A DNA stretch of 64,000 bases from Lathyrus oleraceus (lineage: Eukaryota; Streptophyta; Magnoliopsida; Fabales; Fabaceae). The stretch spans positions 89,090,944-89,154,943 of the forward strand of contig NC_066582.1 in assembly GCF_024323335.1 (NCBI RefSeq). Direction: 5' to 3'. The translations under genes and the position numbers were made by a program. Below, piece after piece: positions 1 through 11,660 of the stretch (position 1 is its first letter; every line of letters begins with the position of its first letter). The notes beneath the pieces are model-generated. The model did not search any database. It had not been told where the DNA came from and saw only the letters and a program-made list of their open reading frames with translations.

Positions 1-279
1 GGTGATAGCTGATGACATTTACAATGTGTTCATAACCAATTGTTCAACCAGGTACTTAGCCGAGGAGTCCCTCAAGCCCGGCCTAGCGACACAAAAAGTC
101 AGCTTGGATAAAAGACCTTGTTGGTTAGACAAGAGACCTTGGTGAAAGGCATCGGTGGTTCAATTATGTTGCAATTCTGTTATTTACCCTTCTGTATTTT
201 TCTGCAAGTTAGTTATGATGTAAGAGCTATATAACTCTTGTACTGAATCAGAAAAGTCACGTGAATGAACAGACATTTT
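1..279 (+). repeat. Copia-LTR-like remnant (left flank)
   Basis: No coding region is recognisable. The composition resembles the middle of a legume Copia LTR: pyrimidine-rich blocks around 178-200, then a TATA-like CTATATAAC near 228-236, then a short AT-rich leader. The same stretch appears to continue at 4629-4833, beyond the Copia element at 280-4628, with CT-rich DNA near 4650-4665. It would then be the older target of that insertion. This assignment rests on general resemblance only; a host promoter or 5' leader is also possible. Confidence 0.3.
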
Positions 280-653
280 TGTTGAAAATAAGGCCTTTTG
301 TGTTCGGGGAAAGTGTGCGGAAAATATTAGAAACTTGAATAGAAATTTGATAGGTAGGAGAATTATTTATGGATGAGAGAATTTTGTATTTTTGTTTGAT
401 ACAAAAATGTAGGATTACATCTCTGATTATAGTATTCTAAAGAGAACTCTAGAGACACAAATTTTAGAGAGTTCACTTCTCTAGAAATTTCAAGAATATT
501 CTAAAAAATATTACAACCCTAAGAAATATCTAAACATTCCAAACACTACAAGAGTTTTTTAAAAATATTACCCAAAATAATCTAAGCCCAAAATAACTAA
601 GTCTAAAAATCAAATAATAAGGTTAGGCCCAAATCAAGTTTAATATTTCAACA
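280..653 (-). repeat. Copia 3' LTR (minus-strand element)
   Basis: Direct repeat of 4254-4628, starting TGTTGAAA and ending TTTCAACA on the plus strand. The two copies can be aligned by eye along their whole length with many scattered substitutions, which indicates an old insertion. The purine tract lies immediately to its right. Confidence 0.9.
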
Positions 654-663
654 TCCCCTTAAA
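654..663 (-). other. Polypurine tract of the Copia element
   Basis: On the minus strand this reads TTTAAGGGGA and abuts the 3' LTR. It sits where the plus-strand primer for reverse transcription is expected. Confidence 0.7.
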
Positions 664-835
664 CTTGATTTGTGACTCCAAGCATACTTCTTAACTTCAC
701 GAGAGTGGTAACAGGTGTCGATGTGTTTACTTCTTTCATGAAATACAAGATTTTTTTCCAAAGCAAGTGTTGATTTATTATCAACACATATTTTCATAGG
801 ATCTTCTTGTGCCATTTTAAACTATTTCAACAAGT

Positions 836-1310
836 TTCTTAGCCATATTGCATGACAAACGCATGATGTGGCAGCGACATACTCTGCTTCACAAGTTGGT
901 AGTGTGATGATAGGTTACTTCTTTGACATCCAAGTGAAAGCAGTATCTCCCATAAAAAACACAAAACCAATAGTGCTCTTTCTATCATCCAAGTCTCCAC
1001 TCCAATCGCTATCACTATAGCCAACAATCTCATAATTATTAGAAGAGTAATAGTGCAAGCCAAAGTTTGTTGTATCTTTGATGTATCGAAGGATTCTCTT
1101 TGCCGCCTTGAAGTGAGTTGTTGTTGGAGCTTCCATGTAGCGACATACGACTCTTACAACATAGAGAATATTCGGCCTTGTACTTGTCAAGTAACATAGA
1201 CTTCCAACCAAACTTTTGTAAAGAGTTGGATCCATAATCTCTCCATTTTCATGCTTACTCAACTTGCTGCCAAATTTCATTAGGGTGTCAACTGGATTGG
1301 GATCATCCAT
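836..1310 (-). pseudogene. Copia RNase H and RT C-terminal remnant
   Basis: The minus strand encodes the Copia RT thumb to RNase H segment. The conserved run YKSLVGSLCYLTSTRPNI leads into SDSDWSGDLDDRKST, which carries RNase H catalytic acidic residues, and then FMGDTAFTWMSKK. A TAA stop near 915-917 interrupts the frame where family members have Gln; the frame then continues with TCEAEYVAA, the next RNase H motif, down to about 836. This enzyme would degrade the RNA strand of the RNA:DNA hybrid. As it stands the product is truncated inside the active site. Confidence 0.85.
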
Positions 1311-1320
1311 CTTGAACTTC

Positions 1321-2196
1321 TTAAGGACTTCTTTGGCACAACCTTCTTGGGTGATAAAAATCCCTTTCTTGTTTTACTTTAATGCCGAGATAATATGCCA
1401 TGAGCCTCATATCTGTCATCTCAAATTCATTTGACATGTCTTTCTTGAACTCTTCGAACATGCTAAAATTGTTCCCTGTGAAGATCAATTCATCAACATA
1501 TAAGCACACAATCAAAATATCTCCACTTTGCGCTTTAATATAGAGTGCATGCTCATATGGACACTTGATGAAGTTCTTGTCTTGAAAGTACTTGTCGATT
1601 CAAACATTCCAAGCTCTCGGTGCTTGCTTAAGTACGTACAACGCCTTTTTCAACTTCAATACTTTTTCTTCTTGCCCTTTTACTTCATAGCCCTATGGTT
1701 GCTCGATATAAACTTATTCTTCGAGAAAACCATTCAAGAAGGACGACATCACATCCATTTGATAGATATTTCATTCATTTTGGGCTGCCAAAGAAATGAT
1801 TAGTCTAATAGTTTCAAGACGAGCAACGGGGGCAAATACCTTATCATAGTCAGTTCCTTATCTTTCACTATAGCCTTTTGCCACTAATATTGCTTTGTAT
1901 CTCTCCATGTCTCCTTTTGCATTCTTTTTCTCCTTGTACACCCATCTTACTCTAGTTGTTTTATGTCCTCGTGGAAGTGTAGTAAGTTCCCATGTATCAT
2001 TCTTCGTGATTTAATTGATTTCTTCTTCCATGGCGTCTCTCCACTTTACATTTTCAACTGCTTCTTGATAGCTTAGAGGCTCGCAATCACCAAAAAGACA
2101 AAAGAGGTTAATATTATTTTGGTTTTCGGTTACCTCATAAAGCTCTTCAATGCTCCTTAGTCGTGGTGTCCTCTCACTTGATCTGGTTTCATCCAA
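1321..2196 (-). pseudogene. Copia reverse transcriptase remnant
   Basis: The RT coding region is broken over several frames. The N-terminal part is at 2011-2196 (EPLSYQEAVENVKWRDAMEEE, the usual start of the Copia RT domain). The catalytic box is at 1489-1500, where the normal YVDD reads Y-V-D-E: the second catalytic Asp is Glu. Between them (1516-2010) similarity persists in translation but is broken by stops and frameshifts. Known role: synthesis of cDNA from element RNA in a cytoplasmic particle. Inactive by inference from the changed active site and the disrupted frame. Confidence 0.8.
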
Positions 2197-2281
2197 CCTT
2201 GGTGTCAGTGAGGCATGTGGTGTAATATGTCACTGCTTCCGTCCAAAACTCTTTTGACATCTTCTTCCTTTTAAGCATGCT

Positions 2282-2761
2282 TCACATCATGTTAAGTATG
2301 GTCCGGTTCTTTCTCTCTACTACTCCATTTTGTTGTGGCGATCTTGGCACTATTAGTGGGCGGATTCCGTGGTCTTCATAATATTTGTGGAACTCATTTG
2401 AAGTGAACTCTCCTCCTTGGTAAGATCTAATGGCCTTAATGGAAATACTACTTTCTTTCTCCACAAGGATTTTGAACTTCTTAAAGTTTTCAAACACTTA
2501 TGACTTCTCCTTCAAGAAATAAACTCATATTTTTCTGGAGTAATCATCAATAAATAGGAGAAAGTATTTACTCTTACCAAAAGAGTTTGGATTGATTGGT
2601 CCATAAACATCAATATGTATGAGCTCTAGCGGTTTTATCGCTCCTGACATTGATTCCTTTGAAAAGCTTTTCCAGAATTGCTTCCCAATTAGACATCCTT
2701 CATAGAGTTGGTCTGGGTGGTTAATACTAGGCAAGCCTATCACCATATCCTTCTTTGACAA
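2282..2761 (-). pseudogene. Copia integrase remnant
   Basis: Two open pieces cover the integrase. 2525-2761 carries the end of the zinc-binding region (CLIGKQFWKSF) and the first catalytic Asp context (IHIDVYGP). 2282-2497 carries the second and third catalytic blocks. The second reads IRSYQGGEF: codon 2420-2422 gives Tyr where the family has the catalytic Asp. The third, PQQNGVVERKNRT, keeps the catalytic Glu. A frame break separates the pieces. It is a dead integrase: the DDE triad lacks its middle member. Confidence 0.85.
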
Positions 2762-3049
2762 ACATTTTATACCGTCAAAGTTGAGGTGTTTGAATCATAG
2801 ATTCCATAGCCATGAAGAGTCGGTATAGCAAGCCTTGAGACACTTTGCCACATCATTTTGAATGTTCTAGAGGAACATTCTATTCTTTGACATAGGCATC
2901 TTAGCAATCAAGTTATGTCCACAATCTCTTAAGAAAACACTATTTTCTTTCATGTGGATGTCATAACATTTCTCTAATAATTATACCAAGCTCAAAATAG
3001 TATTCTTCATGTTAGGAACATAGTAGACATTAGATATGAATTGATGACT

Positions 3050-3360
3050 CACATTCTTCAAGCGTATAAGAATTTTACCTCTGTTTTTGATCATATCTTT
3101 GAGTCATCTCCAAATGAGACACTTCCATTTGTCGCTTCATTGATCTCTACGAACATTCTTTGATCGCCGCGCATGTGGTTGCTTGCGACGGTGTCGAGGT
3201 ACCACTTGTTTCTTTTATCTTCAACTTGGTTTTGGCACGCGAGCAACAAAGTTTCTTCTTCTCCTCTTTTTTCTTCTACAAAGTTAGCTTTCTCCGTACC
3301 TTCTTCGAGAATCTACATTCAGATGCATAGTGATCGATCTTGTTGCAGTTGAAGCAATTG
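3050..3360 (-). pseudogene. Copia gag zinc knuckle and protease remnant
   Basis: Minus-strand bases 3356-3315 encode CFNCNKIDHYASEC, a perfect CX2CX4HX4C zinc knuckle of the nucleocapsid type. About 120 bp further along, the protease active site reads WYLDTVASNHM at 3187-3195 and around. The catalytic DTG loop is D-T-V here, so the Gly required next to the catalytic Asp is lost. An in-frame TGA follows after the FGDDSKI segment. The order zinc knuckle then protease is normal for Copia. Confidence 0.8.
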
Positions 3361-3723
3361 ATTTGTGATTTGTCGCACCTCGACCATGAATTTCCTCTTC
3401 CACGACCTCCTATTGCTTGTGTATTCCAACTTCTTTCTCCATTTTTGGATTTGTTGGAGTAGTTGTTGTAACCGCCTCTTCCTTCTCCCCCATGTCCTTG
3501 TCCATGTCCATGATCTTGGCCACGACCTCGTCCTCTTTGGCTCTTGTAATTCGCATAGTTTGCTTCTTTTACGTTGAGTTGTAGTAGTTTCTCCCTTGCC
3601 TCATTTTGTTAATTTTTCTCTTTTGTTTTTCTTTGTATGCTTGTAAGGAACCCATTAGTTGATCAATAGTCATGGTCTTTAAATCCTTGTTTTCTTCAAT
3701 GTTGCTAACAATGAAGTCAAAAC

Positions 3724-4221
3724 TTAGTTTAAAGTGTGAAGTATTTTCTCCATGACTTTCACCTCATCAACATCTTCACCATTTCTTTTAAGTTGATTGA
3801 CTACAGGCAATACTCGAGAAAAATAATCAGAAATTGGCTCGGAGACTTCCATAAATAAACATCCAAAGCCACCTCTAAGAGTTTGCAGACAAATCTTTTT
3901 CACCTGCTTCACTCCTTTATTGAAATTTTGAAGCTTGTCCCGTGCTTCTTTGGCCTTCCTTGCGTTGGAGATCTTCTCAAATGTATCTTCATCCATTGAT
4001 TGATAAATGAGGAAGAGATCTTTCTTGTCTCTCTTTCTTGACTCCTTTAATGTATCCTTTACACATTGGCTTAGCAAGGATTCATCTTGCTCCTTGAAGT
4101 CTTTCTCAATGATATCCCACATATCTTGAGCTCCTAGTAGCGCCTTCATCTTGATACTCCAATTGTCATAGTTATTCTTTGTAAGCGTCAACATTTGGAA
4201 AGGGAAACCCCCATTCGCCAT
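3724..4221 (-). pseudogene. Copia gag N-terminal region
   Basis: This piece opens with the plant Copia gag N-terminal signature (YDNWSIKMKALLGAQDMWDII near residues 10-30) and continues through a UBN2-like capsid domain. The ATG at 4219-4221 is the likely start: the open frame further upstream begins with GTG and runs through the tRNA primer site, which is untranslated in intact elements. The frame stops at 3724, so the protein is cut before the zinc knuckle. Gag normally forms the virus-like particle and packages element RNA. Confidence 0.85.
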
Positions 4222-4238
4222 CTTTTGAGGACCTTGAA

Positions 4239-4250
4239 GCTCTGATGCCA
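4239..4250 (-). other. Primer binding site, initiator Met tRNA type
   Basis: On the minus strand this reads TGGCATCAGAGC, one base away from the common plant Copia primer site TGGTATCAGAGC. It lies three bases inside the 5' LTR. Confidence 0.8.
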
Positions 4251-4253
4251 CTT

Positions 4254-4628
4254 TGTTGGAAATAAATTCTTTTTTGTGTTTAGGGAAAGTGTGTGGGAAT
4301 ATTAGAGGCTTGAGTAAAAACTTGATAGGTAGGAGAATTATTTATGGAAGAGAGAACTTTGTCTTTTTGCTGGATACAAAAGCGTAGGATTACATCTCTA
4401 TTTATAGTACTCTAAGGAGAACTCTAGACACACTAATTCTAGAAAGTTCTCAACTTTATAAATTCCAAGAGTATTCTAGAAAATATTATAACCCTAAGAA
4501 ATATTTAGACACTCCAAACAGTACAAGAGTTTTTTAGAAATATTACCCAAAATAATCTAAACCCAAAATAACTAAGCCCAAAAATCAAATAATAAGGTTA
4601 GGCCCAAAACAAGTTTAATATTTCAACA
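4254..4628 (-). repeat. Copia 5' LTR (minus-strand element)
   Basis: Partner of the LTR at 280-653, with the same TGTTG start and CAACA end. It flanks the gag end of the element and the primer site, so it is the 5' LTR. Confidence 0.9.
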
Positions 4629-6876
4629 AATTTTACTTCCCTCAAATTTTGTTCTTTCTCTCTCTAAAGAGTACACAGTACACACTCACTCAAAGAGTTC
4701 TTTCTTTTATACATTATGTGTAGCAGGTTGTATCCGAAAAACACTAACTTCTATCAAATTGTTTTCTCCAATTCACCCAAAAATTAGCGACCAGTGATCG
4801 GACACACTTCACCTTCTTCATATTTATGATAGTGGCTGTGTAGCGGGAAATTCATGATCATCAAGCTATTGACAAGCTAGAGATCAATTAACAAGATTCG
4901 CCACCACGCTTTTATTGTTTCCAAGGGAAAAGAGAAAAAGTACGAACAAAACCCAAATAGTAAGAAGTTTTCAAATAAAAACTAATAAAAGTCAGAGATC
5001 ACAGGTAAGGGGGTTGGTTACACAGAGGGAAGGTGTTAGCACCCAAAGTGTCCTAGGTACTCCTAGGGAGCCCTTTTTGTGTGCATATGTATTTTGTACA
5101 AAGTGATGTTTACAAACAAATAAAATGGGGGGATGAGAAAAGAATTGATTAATTATATTTTTGTGTTTGACAAGACCTTCGGTCTTGTGCCTACGTACCA
5201 ACATATAAATGAGGGATCAAAACCTCGTAGTTCGTGCTAGAAATTTCAAAATGAGTGTGTTGGTTTTAATAAAATTATGTTTGAAGAGCACAAAGGCCAA
5301 AAATGGTTTGAATGAGTTATTTCTTTTTGGCTTTTTGAAAGTTTAAGTCAAGTATAGTTAAGTTTATTTACAAGTTTGATTTAAGAAAATAAGTTTGAAA
5401 AGGCAATGGTATAAGGCCAAAGTTTCTATCTCTTTTGAAAGTGGTCAAAGTTTAGAACAAAAAGGAGTTCAGGCAAAGAAGGTTTTAAAAAATGGAGGGA
5501 GGGATTTTGAAATTGAAGAAATGGGGAGAAGATGAAGAGACTACCCTATGCACAAAATTTAAAAGTTTAAAGTTGAAAAGATCTAACCAAATAGGTAGCA
5601 ATCCAATAGACAAGTATGTCAATAAAAACCCAGAATTCCTTGGACTTTTATTCAAGAAACACACAAATGCACAATAATATCAATCTTGAAGAGTAAAGGC
5701 ATCAAATAAAGATGGCTTCATCCAAGCTTATCCACTCCAAGATCTTCTGCAAGATAGCCTATGTAACAGATGAATTCCACTAGTCACAGGTTCAACATAA
5801 CAGCTTAACAATGATCAACATGGCAAATGAATTGGAGAGATATTGAATGATGTATCATATGAATTCCAATTGCAAGTTCTTGGTTCTTCAATAAATTGGC
5901 ATTGGCCAAGTCCATTAGCAAAGGAATGTTGCCTAAGTTCTAAGTCCAATTGGGCAAGATCAAACCAACAGTCCACTCAAAAGTCTTTTAGGGTTTTTTG
6001 TTGTTATTATGTACATTAATGGTCAAAGACCATACAAACAAACAAAGTATACACAAACAAAATAACATCACACAATATGGTCCAAATGGACAAAGTGAAA
6101 ATTACATTAACATAAACAATTAGAATGATATGTATAATGGCAAATGATATAAAGTGCTAAAAGTAAATTGCATTAAAGTAAAAGCTTGAAATTAAAAGTT
6201 AATAGTTAGTAAGTTAGTAGTTAGTTTTGTTTTGCTTTTGATTTCAATACATTCTTTGGAGAACACTCAACCCACTTGCCACAAGCATGGATCCTTGAAC
6301 CAAAACATCTTCCAAAGGAAGGAAAGAAGGCCAAGTTTCCACACAATACCATGGAAGAGGGGAGACTTACAATCTCACTAACTAGAATGCTTATGCCTTT
6401 TGTGTCACAAATTTAGCGCTATGTTAAGCAATCATAATTGAACTTATATAGAAGTCACAACTATTTGAGGCGGGGCAATAAACTTTTGGTGTTAATGTAT
6501 GTTGGAACATAGTATTAAGAACTATGCTCATTGAACATACCACACACAAAAATATGCAAAAGGTGTGGCCTAATCTCATCCATAGTCATGTTAATCTTTC
6601 AATCAACTAGCATTAGGACTTTGAGATGTCATTGGCCAAATGGAAATGAATGGATGAATAAGGGGAATTAGATGAAGAGGGAAATGGATGAATGAGATCA
6701 CAAATTGGTCAAAGGAGGACTTTTGCCAAATTAATATTATTCATTCATTTTGGGAGATGGAATGTACATTCCATCAATCCCCTAAATCCAATAATATTAA
6801 CTTGACAAAGTCAAATCAACCTTGACCAAGGCCCAACAACAAACAATCAAACTCAATTAAGTCAATACAAATGGTC

Positions 6877-6881
6877 AACAC
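6877..6881. repeat. Target duplication (left copy) of the SIRE insertion
   Basis: AACAC directly precedes the TGTTGG start of the SIRE 5' LTR. The only matching right-hand copy is at 38539-38543, next to the SIRE 3' LTR in the other Ogre LTR. Confidence 0.8.
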
Positions 6882-7843
6882 TGTTGGTTCTATGTGTTGG
6901 CAGCAATTTTGGTAAAACCTAGAATGTTCACAAGTTGTCACAAGTGTTGTCTTGACATGACATAACATGTTCCTGCATGGTGTTTAAAATGTGGTTGTGT
7001 AGGATTTTACTAAGATGTCAGACCCGATGTCATGACATTTGTATACAGAACATTCAGTATGAATGTTATGTATTGTGTGATTGCGCTTTTTATGCCAATC
7101 TATGTGTGATTGATGTGATGATTGAACGCGCCTTCAATCAGTAATTAAAACCAGGGTGATTTATTTTCCAACAAGATATAATCAGATGTCATGAGAAGAT
7201 ATGAATGGAAAATAGTTTTAGGGTTTTATGTTGTCCAAGCCCAACCAAACGCTTCTATAAAAAAGGGCATGGAATACCTGGTTTTAACACACAAGAAATA
7301 ACGAACGAAATATTGAGAGAGAATAAGGGTTTTAGTCTTGTGTGGTCGTGTGTATTGTGAGCCATTCATTCATCCATAGATGATTGAATTGGACTGACTT
7401 TTGAGTTGTAATTTGTCCACTTTAAGCTTTGAAGCATGAGTGTGTGTTTACTTGGTTAAAGCTTTTAAGCAAGATCAAGTATGTGTTTTTTGAAGAGTGT
7501 CTTATTTCATTGTAATATTTGTTTTTACATCACTACTGTGATTGAGGGGGAGTGAGTAGGATCTCATATCTAAGAGTTCTTAGGTAGAAGTCACACGGGT
7601 AGAGATTAGGTGAAAAGACTGTAACTTGAAGTTGTTTACTGAGAGTCTTTGAACTAATTCTGTTTAGTGGATTTCCTTCCTGACTTGGTAGCCCCCAGAC
7701 GTAGGTGAGTTTGCACCGAACTGGGTTAACAATTGCTTGTGTCACTTGTATTACTGTTCTTTATCTTTTATCCTGTTTATATTATTCAGATATTAGTGTC
7801 GTGACATTACCTTTGACATCTCATATCTGATACCAGAATTTCA
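6882..7843 (+). repeat. SIRE-type 5' LTR
   Basis: 962 bp, TGTTGG to TTTCA, followed two bases later by the primer site. It is colinear with the LTR at 37585-38538, with about 4 percent difference by hand count. A TATA-box-like TATAAAAA lies at 7256-7263, about 590 bp before the LTR end. Confidence 0.9.
7256..7263 (+). promoter_or_regulatory. TATA-like box in the SIRE LTR
   Basis: TATAAAAA followed by AGGGC; the same box is kept at 37958-37965 in the other LTR. It is the best candidate for the U3 core promoter. The transcription start is not known. Confidence 0.5.
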
Positions 7844-7845
7844 AT

Positions 7846-7857
7846 TGGTATCAGAGC
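7846..7857 (+). other. Primer binding site, initiator Met tRNA type
   Basis: TGGTATCAGAGC, the standard plant Copia primer site, two bases after the 5' LTR. Confidence 0.9.
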
Positions 7858-7910
7858 AGGCATCCTGCTCTAGTTCTGGATGAGATCTAGGGACGTTACT
7901 TTCTGGTACT

Positions 7911-9375
7911 ATGGATAGAGACAGAGGATCTGTTCACAGACCACTGATTCTGGATGGATCTAACTATGACTACTGGAAACCTCGAATGGGTGCCTTCCTG
8001 AAATCCTTGGATAATAAGGCTTAGAAGGCTGTTCTAACAGGCTGGGAACATCCAGTTATTACTAAGGAAGGAGAAGTTACTACTGATAAGAAGGTTGAGG
8101 AACAATGGACCAAGGAGGAGGATGAACTAGCCCTTGGAAACTCTAAAGCATTTAATGCTATATTCAATGGGGTTGATAAGAACATCTTCAGACTGGTGAA
8201 CAATTGTGAGGTGGCTAAAGATGCTTGGAATATTCTCAAAACCACTCATGAAGGCACCTCTAGAGTGAAGATGTCTAGATTGCAGCTACTCACTACCAAG
8301 TTTGAAAAGTTGAGGATGAAAGAAGATGAAAATATTCATGACTTTCATATGAATATCCTTGAAATTGCTAATGCCTCAGGAGCCCTGGGTGAGAAGATGT
8401 CAGATGAAAAACTAGTGAGGAAAATACTCAGGTCACTTCCTAAGAGATTTGCCATGAAAGTGACAGCCATAGAAGAATCTCAAGACATTTGCAATATGAG
8501 AGTGGATGAGCTAATTGGATCCCTCCAAACATTTGAATTGGGAATGTGTGATGGATCTGAAAATAAAGTCAAAAGCATAGCCTTCATGTCAAACACTGAA
8601 GAGAAAGAGCAAGAAAGTGGTTAAGATACTGATGAAGATCTGGCAAATGATGTAGCATTACTGGGAAGACAGATCAACAAACTTCTGAAAAAGATGGATG
8701 TAAGGTCTAAGTCTAATGTCAAGAACATCTCATCTGACATCAGTAGGTCCAATAATGCTGGAAGAAGAATAAGATCTGATGAAAATACCAAAGAAGGAAA
8801 AGGAGTTCAGTGCCATGAATGTGATGGGTATGGACACATTAGAGCTGAATGTGGGACCTACCTCAAGAAATAGAAGAAGAGTCTTGCTGCTACTTGGTCT
8901 GATGAAAGTGAAACAAAAGGAGAGTCTGCAAATCTTGTGACTGCCTTGACTGGAAGATGGGGTTCTGATGAAGACTCAAGTGATGATGAAGTAACCTTTG
9001 ATGAGTTATCCACTACCTACAGAAAGTTGTATCACAGAAGTGAAGAAGTGTGTCAACAAGTGGAAAGTCATAAGAAATTGATAACACAACTGAAGAATGA
9101 GAAGACAAAACACTTGGAAACCATCTCTAAGTTAAAGACTGAAGCAGTGTTCTTGAACTCCAAACTGGATGAGATGACAAAGTATGTCAGAATGCTGAAC
9201 AATGGATCTGACACCTTAGACAAAATTCTCAAGACTGGAAAAATGGCAGGAGACAAGTCTGGCCTTGGGTTCAATGAATCCAAACCTGAGTGTAGTCACA
9301 CTGGTAGCAAACCAAAGATGTCACATCATATGTCACAACATCATAAGGGAAGACAACATAAAGGAAAACACCAAA
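7911..9375 (+). pseudogene. SIRE-type gag, truncated copy
   Basis: The ATG at 7911 starts the SIRE gag signature (MDRDRGSVHRPLILDGSNYD). In-frame stops lie at 8022-8024 (TAG, usual Trp), at 8622 (TAA) and near 8870 (TAG). The UBN2-like capsid region spans roughly 8196-8570. A zinc knuckle CHECDGYGHIRAEC (CX2CX4HX4C) lies near 8812-8853. The product would form the particle core. The frame ends at the deletion junction at 9375, before the second zinc knuckle that the other copy retains. Confidence 0.85.
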
Positions 9376-11635
9376 AATACGTGGACCATCAGATCTCCCT
9401 CATTAACTGAGGTGGCAGATCTGATGATCCAAAACACACATTCCATGTGTTCCTTAGTCAAACGCGCTGTAACATGAGTAATTACAATGTGTGGTCAAGA
9501 TTAAAACGTGAGAATTAGATCCCATGGTCCAGATGCAATCCACATCATCGCCGGAGCCAGAGCTCCGGTCATCTTCCTCGGTGAGCTCCATCGGACTGGT
9601 CAAGATGAACCATCACTAAAATACAAAACAGGGACATGATTTTAAAGAGAAAACATCATTGAGCACGAATATCACCTCCAATTCATCCAATTCCAAATAT
9701 ATTAAGAGATATGTGGAATTGAAAAATGAGGTTCATGATCTGAGTTGCTTCGATTTGGCCTCAAAGAAACTCAATCTTCTTGCCTATATTGGTAGGACTT
9801 CAGACAACTCAAGAATCAATGGAATTGAGCAAGAATCAAGGAGAATCGAAGAGTTTAAAATTTCTGCAAATTACCTTCAATGGAGGTCTGAGCTTGCTAG
9901 ATCTTGATCTGAATCGTGCTTGGCTTCACTTCACTTGCTTCCAGGAGAGGAATGGAAAGGTTTAGAAGCAATGGACTCCTGGAGAATTGAATTCCAAAAT
10001 AGTGGATATTCAAGCTCAAATTCAAATGAATTTATCAGGGTTATCCTCTTAGAGTGGAGGGTTTTCAATGGAGATTCAAAGTTGGCGCAATGTGTGTGTT
10101 AATTCTGAGCATGAGGGCCTCAATTTATAAAGAAATCAAATGATATTTGCACACTCTTTCCACTTTCCAAATTTGGTAAAATGATTGGGCCATGCTGCAT
10201 GGACGTGCATGGAATGATGGTTTGAAAGTCCAAATGAACGATCAGATACTTTGAAGATGGATTGTATTGCAAGGCAATTGTGCATTGTCACTTGAAGATT
10301 TATCCATGCCAAATGATATCAGCCTGTTTAAACCATGCGCAACCTATGCATTTCTCATCCAAAATGCATGCGTTTGAGCTCTTTGGAAATGTGAGATCAA
10401 GAGGAACAAGTTTTATGTTGAACACTTTTTCATTTGGAGCTTGGAACTTGGAGATATTTGAGGTGGAAGTTTGGAAAAATTTGACATATCAAACATTTTC
10501 TAAGTGTCAAGCCACATGTCTCAATATTCCACCTTGCTTAACTTTTTATGGGAGCTTTAAATGAGAAAAGTGTATTCATAAACGTTGTAGATCTCTCAAA
10601 TACCTTCAAAATGGTCACCAATTTCATGTCATTTGGATTTTAAATGATAGAGTTATGCATTTTTGAAGTTTGGAAAAGTCACTTGATCAATGGTATAGGT
10701 CAAAAGTGACCTATAATGTAGCCTCATATCACATGTTCAAAGAAGTTTAATTAGCTCCCACTCCAAACATCAAAGTTGAAGTATACACACTGAATTTGAT
10801 TATGAAACTTGGAAATATTTCATCTCATAAAAATTGAGCAAGTTATGGCCTTGGGAAGTTGACTTTCAAATTAGGGTTTAGACAAAACGACCTATAATGT
10901 TTCAACATAGAAAATGATTTTCCAAGCAAAACTAGATCTAGGTACCAACATGAAAGTTGTTTATAATGTCATTTAGAGTAAGTTTTCTCTTAGAATCATT
11001 TTCATATGGTGAAAATTGTAGGAGATAGGGTCTAGGGGGACCCAGTTTTGATCAAATGAATTCATCTGGCCAACCACCATCAACCAACTTGCTAATTTCC
11101 AATTCTCTTGACTTTCTTGGCTCATGGTAGATCATATATGCATAAGATGATGAAATTTTAAGTGCCCCTTGATAAATTTGATCAATTGATGAAGAAGCTT
11201 GTTGAAGAAGTTACTCAAGATACCCAGGTGAACTAGGGTTTCCAAGGCAAACCAACTCCAAACTCTTGAAGAATGCTTGATCAAAATAACATGTAGAAAC
11301 AATTGGGACTCATATATTATGTTCATAACCATTCTTGAATCAATTCTTGGTTGTTCTCTTTGTTCATGAGGGTCTCAAACCCTAGATGTGATCAATGAAT
11401 CAATGAGATCATGCCCTACCTACAAAAGAGTTAGATAGATACAAAGATATATTTTGGTATTTTAGTTAGTAAAATGATAAAATACAAGTATGATATAATC
11501 ACAAAGTGCTTGGTGATCTTTCCCAAAACAAACCCAATGAAAGAGGGGTAAGGAGGATGCCAAAGTGTGATCCCAATGCTAATGCATATGCTAAAATTGC
11601 ATGAGGGATCTTAGGGTCAAAATTGGGGTTTTACA

Positions 11636-11660
11636 GCTGCTCCTATTTAAGGACATTCTA
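11636..11660 (-). other. Region of the Ogre polypurine tract
   Basis: Immediately inside the 3' LTR the minus strand reads TCCTTAAATAGGAGCAGC before the LTR start TGTAAAACC. The purine-rich GGAGCAG is the likely plus-strand primer. It is shorter and less pure than the Copia tracts here. Confidence 0.45.

Larger units (their letters stand above)
280..4628 (-). mobile_element. Decayed Ty1/Copia LTR retrotransposon
   Basis: A 4.35-kb element on the minus strand. It is bounded by two direct repeats of about 374 bp that begin TGTTG and end CAACA. Just inside the right LTR is a primer site matching the initiator Met tRNA 3' end, and just inside the left LTR a short purine tract (on the minus strand). 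Between them, in minus-strand order, are remnants of gag, zinc knuckle, protease, integrase, reverse transcriptase and RNase H, the Copia order. The flanks carry ATTTT at 275-279 and at 4630-4634, offset by one base from the LTR edge, so the target duplication is nearly but not exactly clean. Stops, frameshifts and lost catalytic residues make it non-autonomous. I did not assign a Copia lineage. Confidence 0.92.
6882..9375 (+). mobile_element. SIRE/Maximus-type Copia fragment (5' LTR and partial gag)
   Basis: The left part of a plus-strand Copia element: 5' LTR, primer site, leader and gag, ending abruptly at 9371-9375 in CCAAA, where Ogre LTR sequence resumes. CCAAA is present at the matching place both in the SIRE copy at 30441-38538 and in the Ogre 5' LTR near 38924, so the join looks like a microhomology deletion. 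By hand count the gag overlap with the other piece differs at about 3.4 percent of positions. Confidence 0.9.
4839..11635 (-). repeat. Ogre 3' LTR, carrying a SIRE fragment
   Basis: On the plus strand the LTR starts TGTAGCGGG at 4839 and ends GTTTTACA at 11635, so the transcript-sense start is TGTAAAACCCC. The LTR proper is 4839-6881 and 9376-11635. The part between is the left portion of a SIRE-type element. Compared with the 5' LTR, about 390 bp of LTR just right of the SIRE insertion point is missing. A hand comparison of 4839-5918 with 29363-30440 gives about 4 percent difference. No gene of its own is present; short open frames at 4915-5204, 9659-10102 and 10262-10564 recur in the other LTR without conserved coding features. 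Confidence 0.9.

Noticed and set aside
4222..4251. Upstream extension of the Copia gag frame through a GTG codon
   Set aside because: This part covers the tRNA primer site, which is untranslated in Copia elements; the ATG at 4219-4221 is the better start.
4839..11635. 4839-11635 and 29363-41198 as two unrelated solo LTRs
   Set aside because: Outer GGCTG duplication, primer site beside one, purine tract beside the other and a complete colinear Ogre interior between them show a single element.
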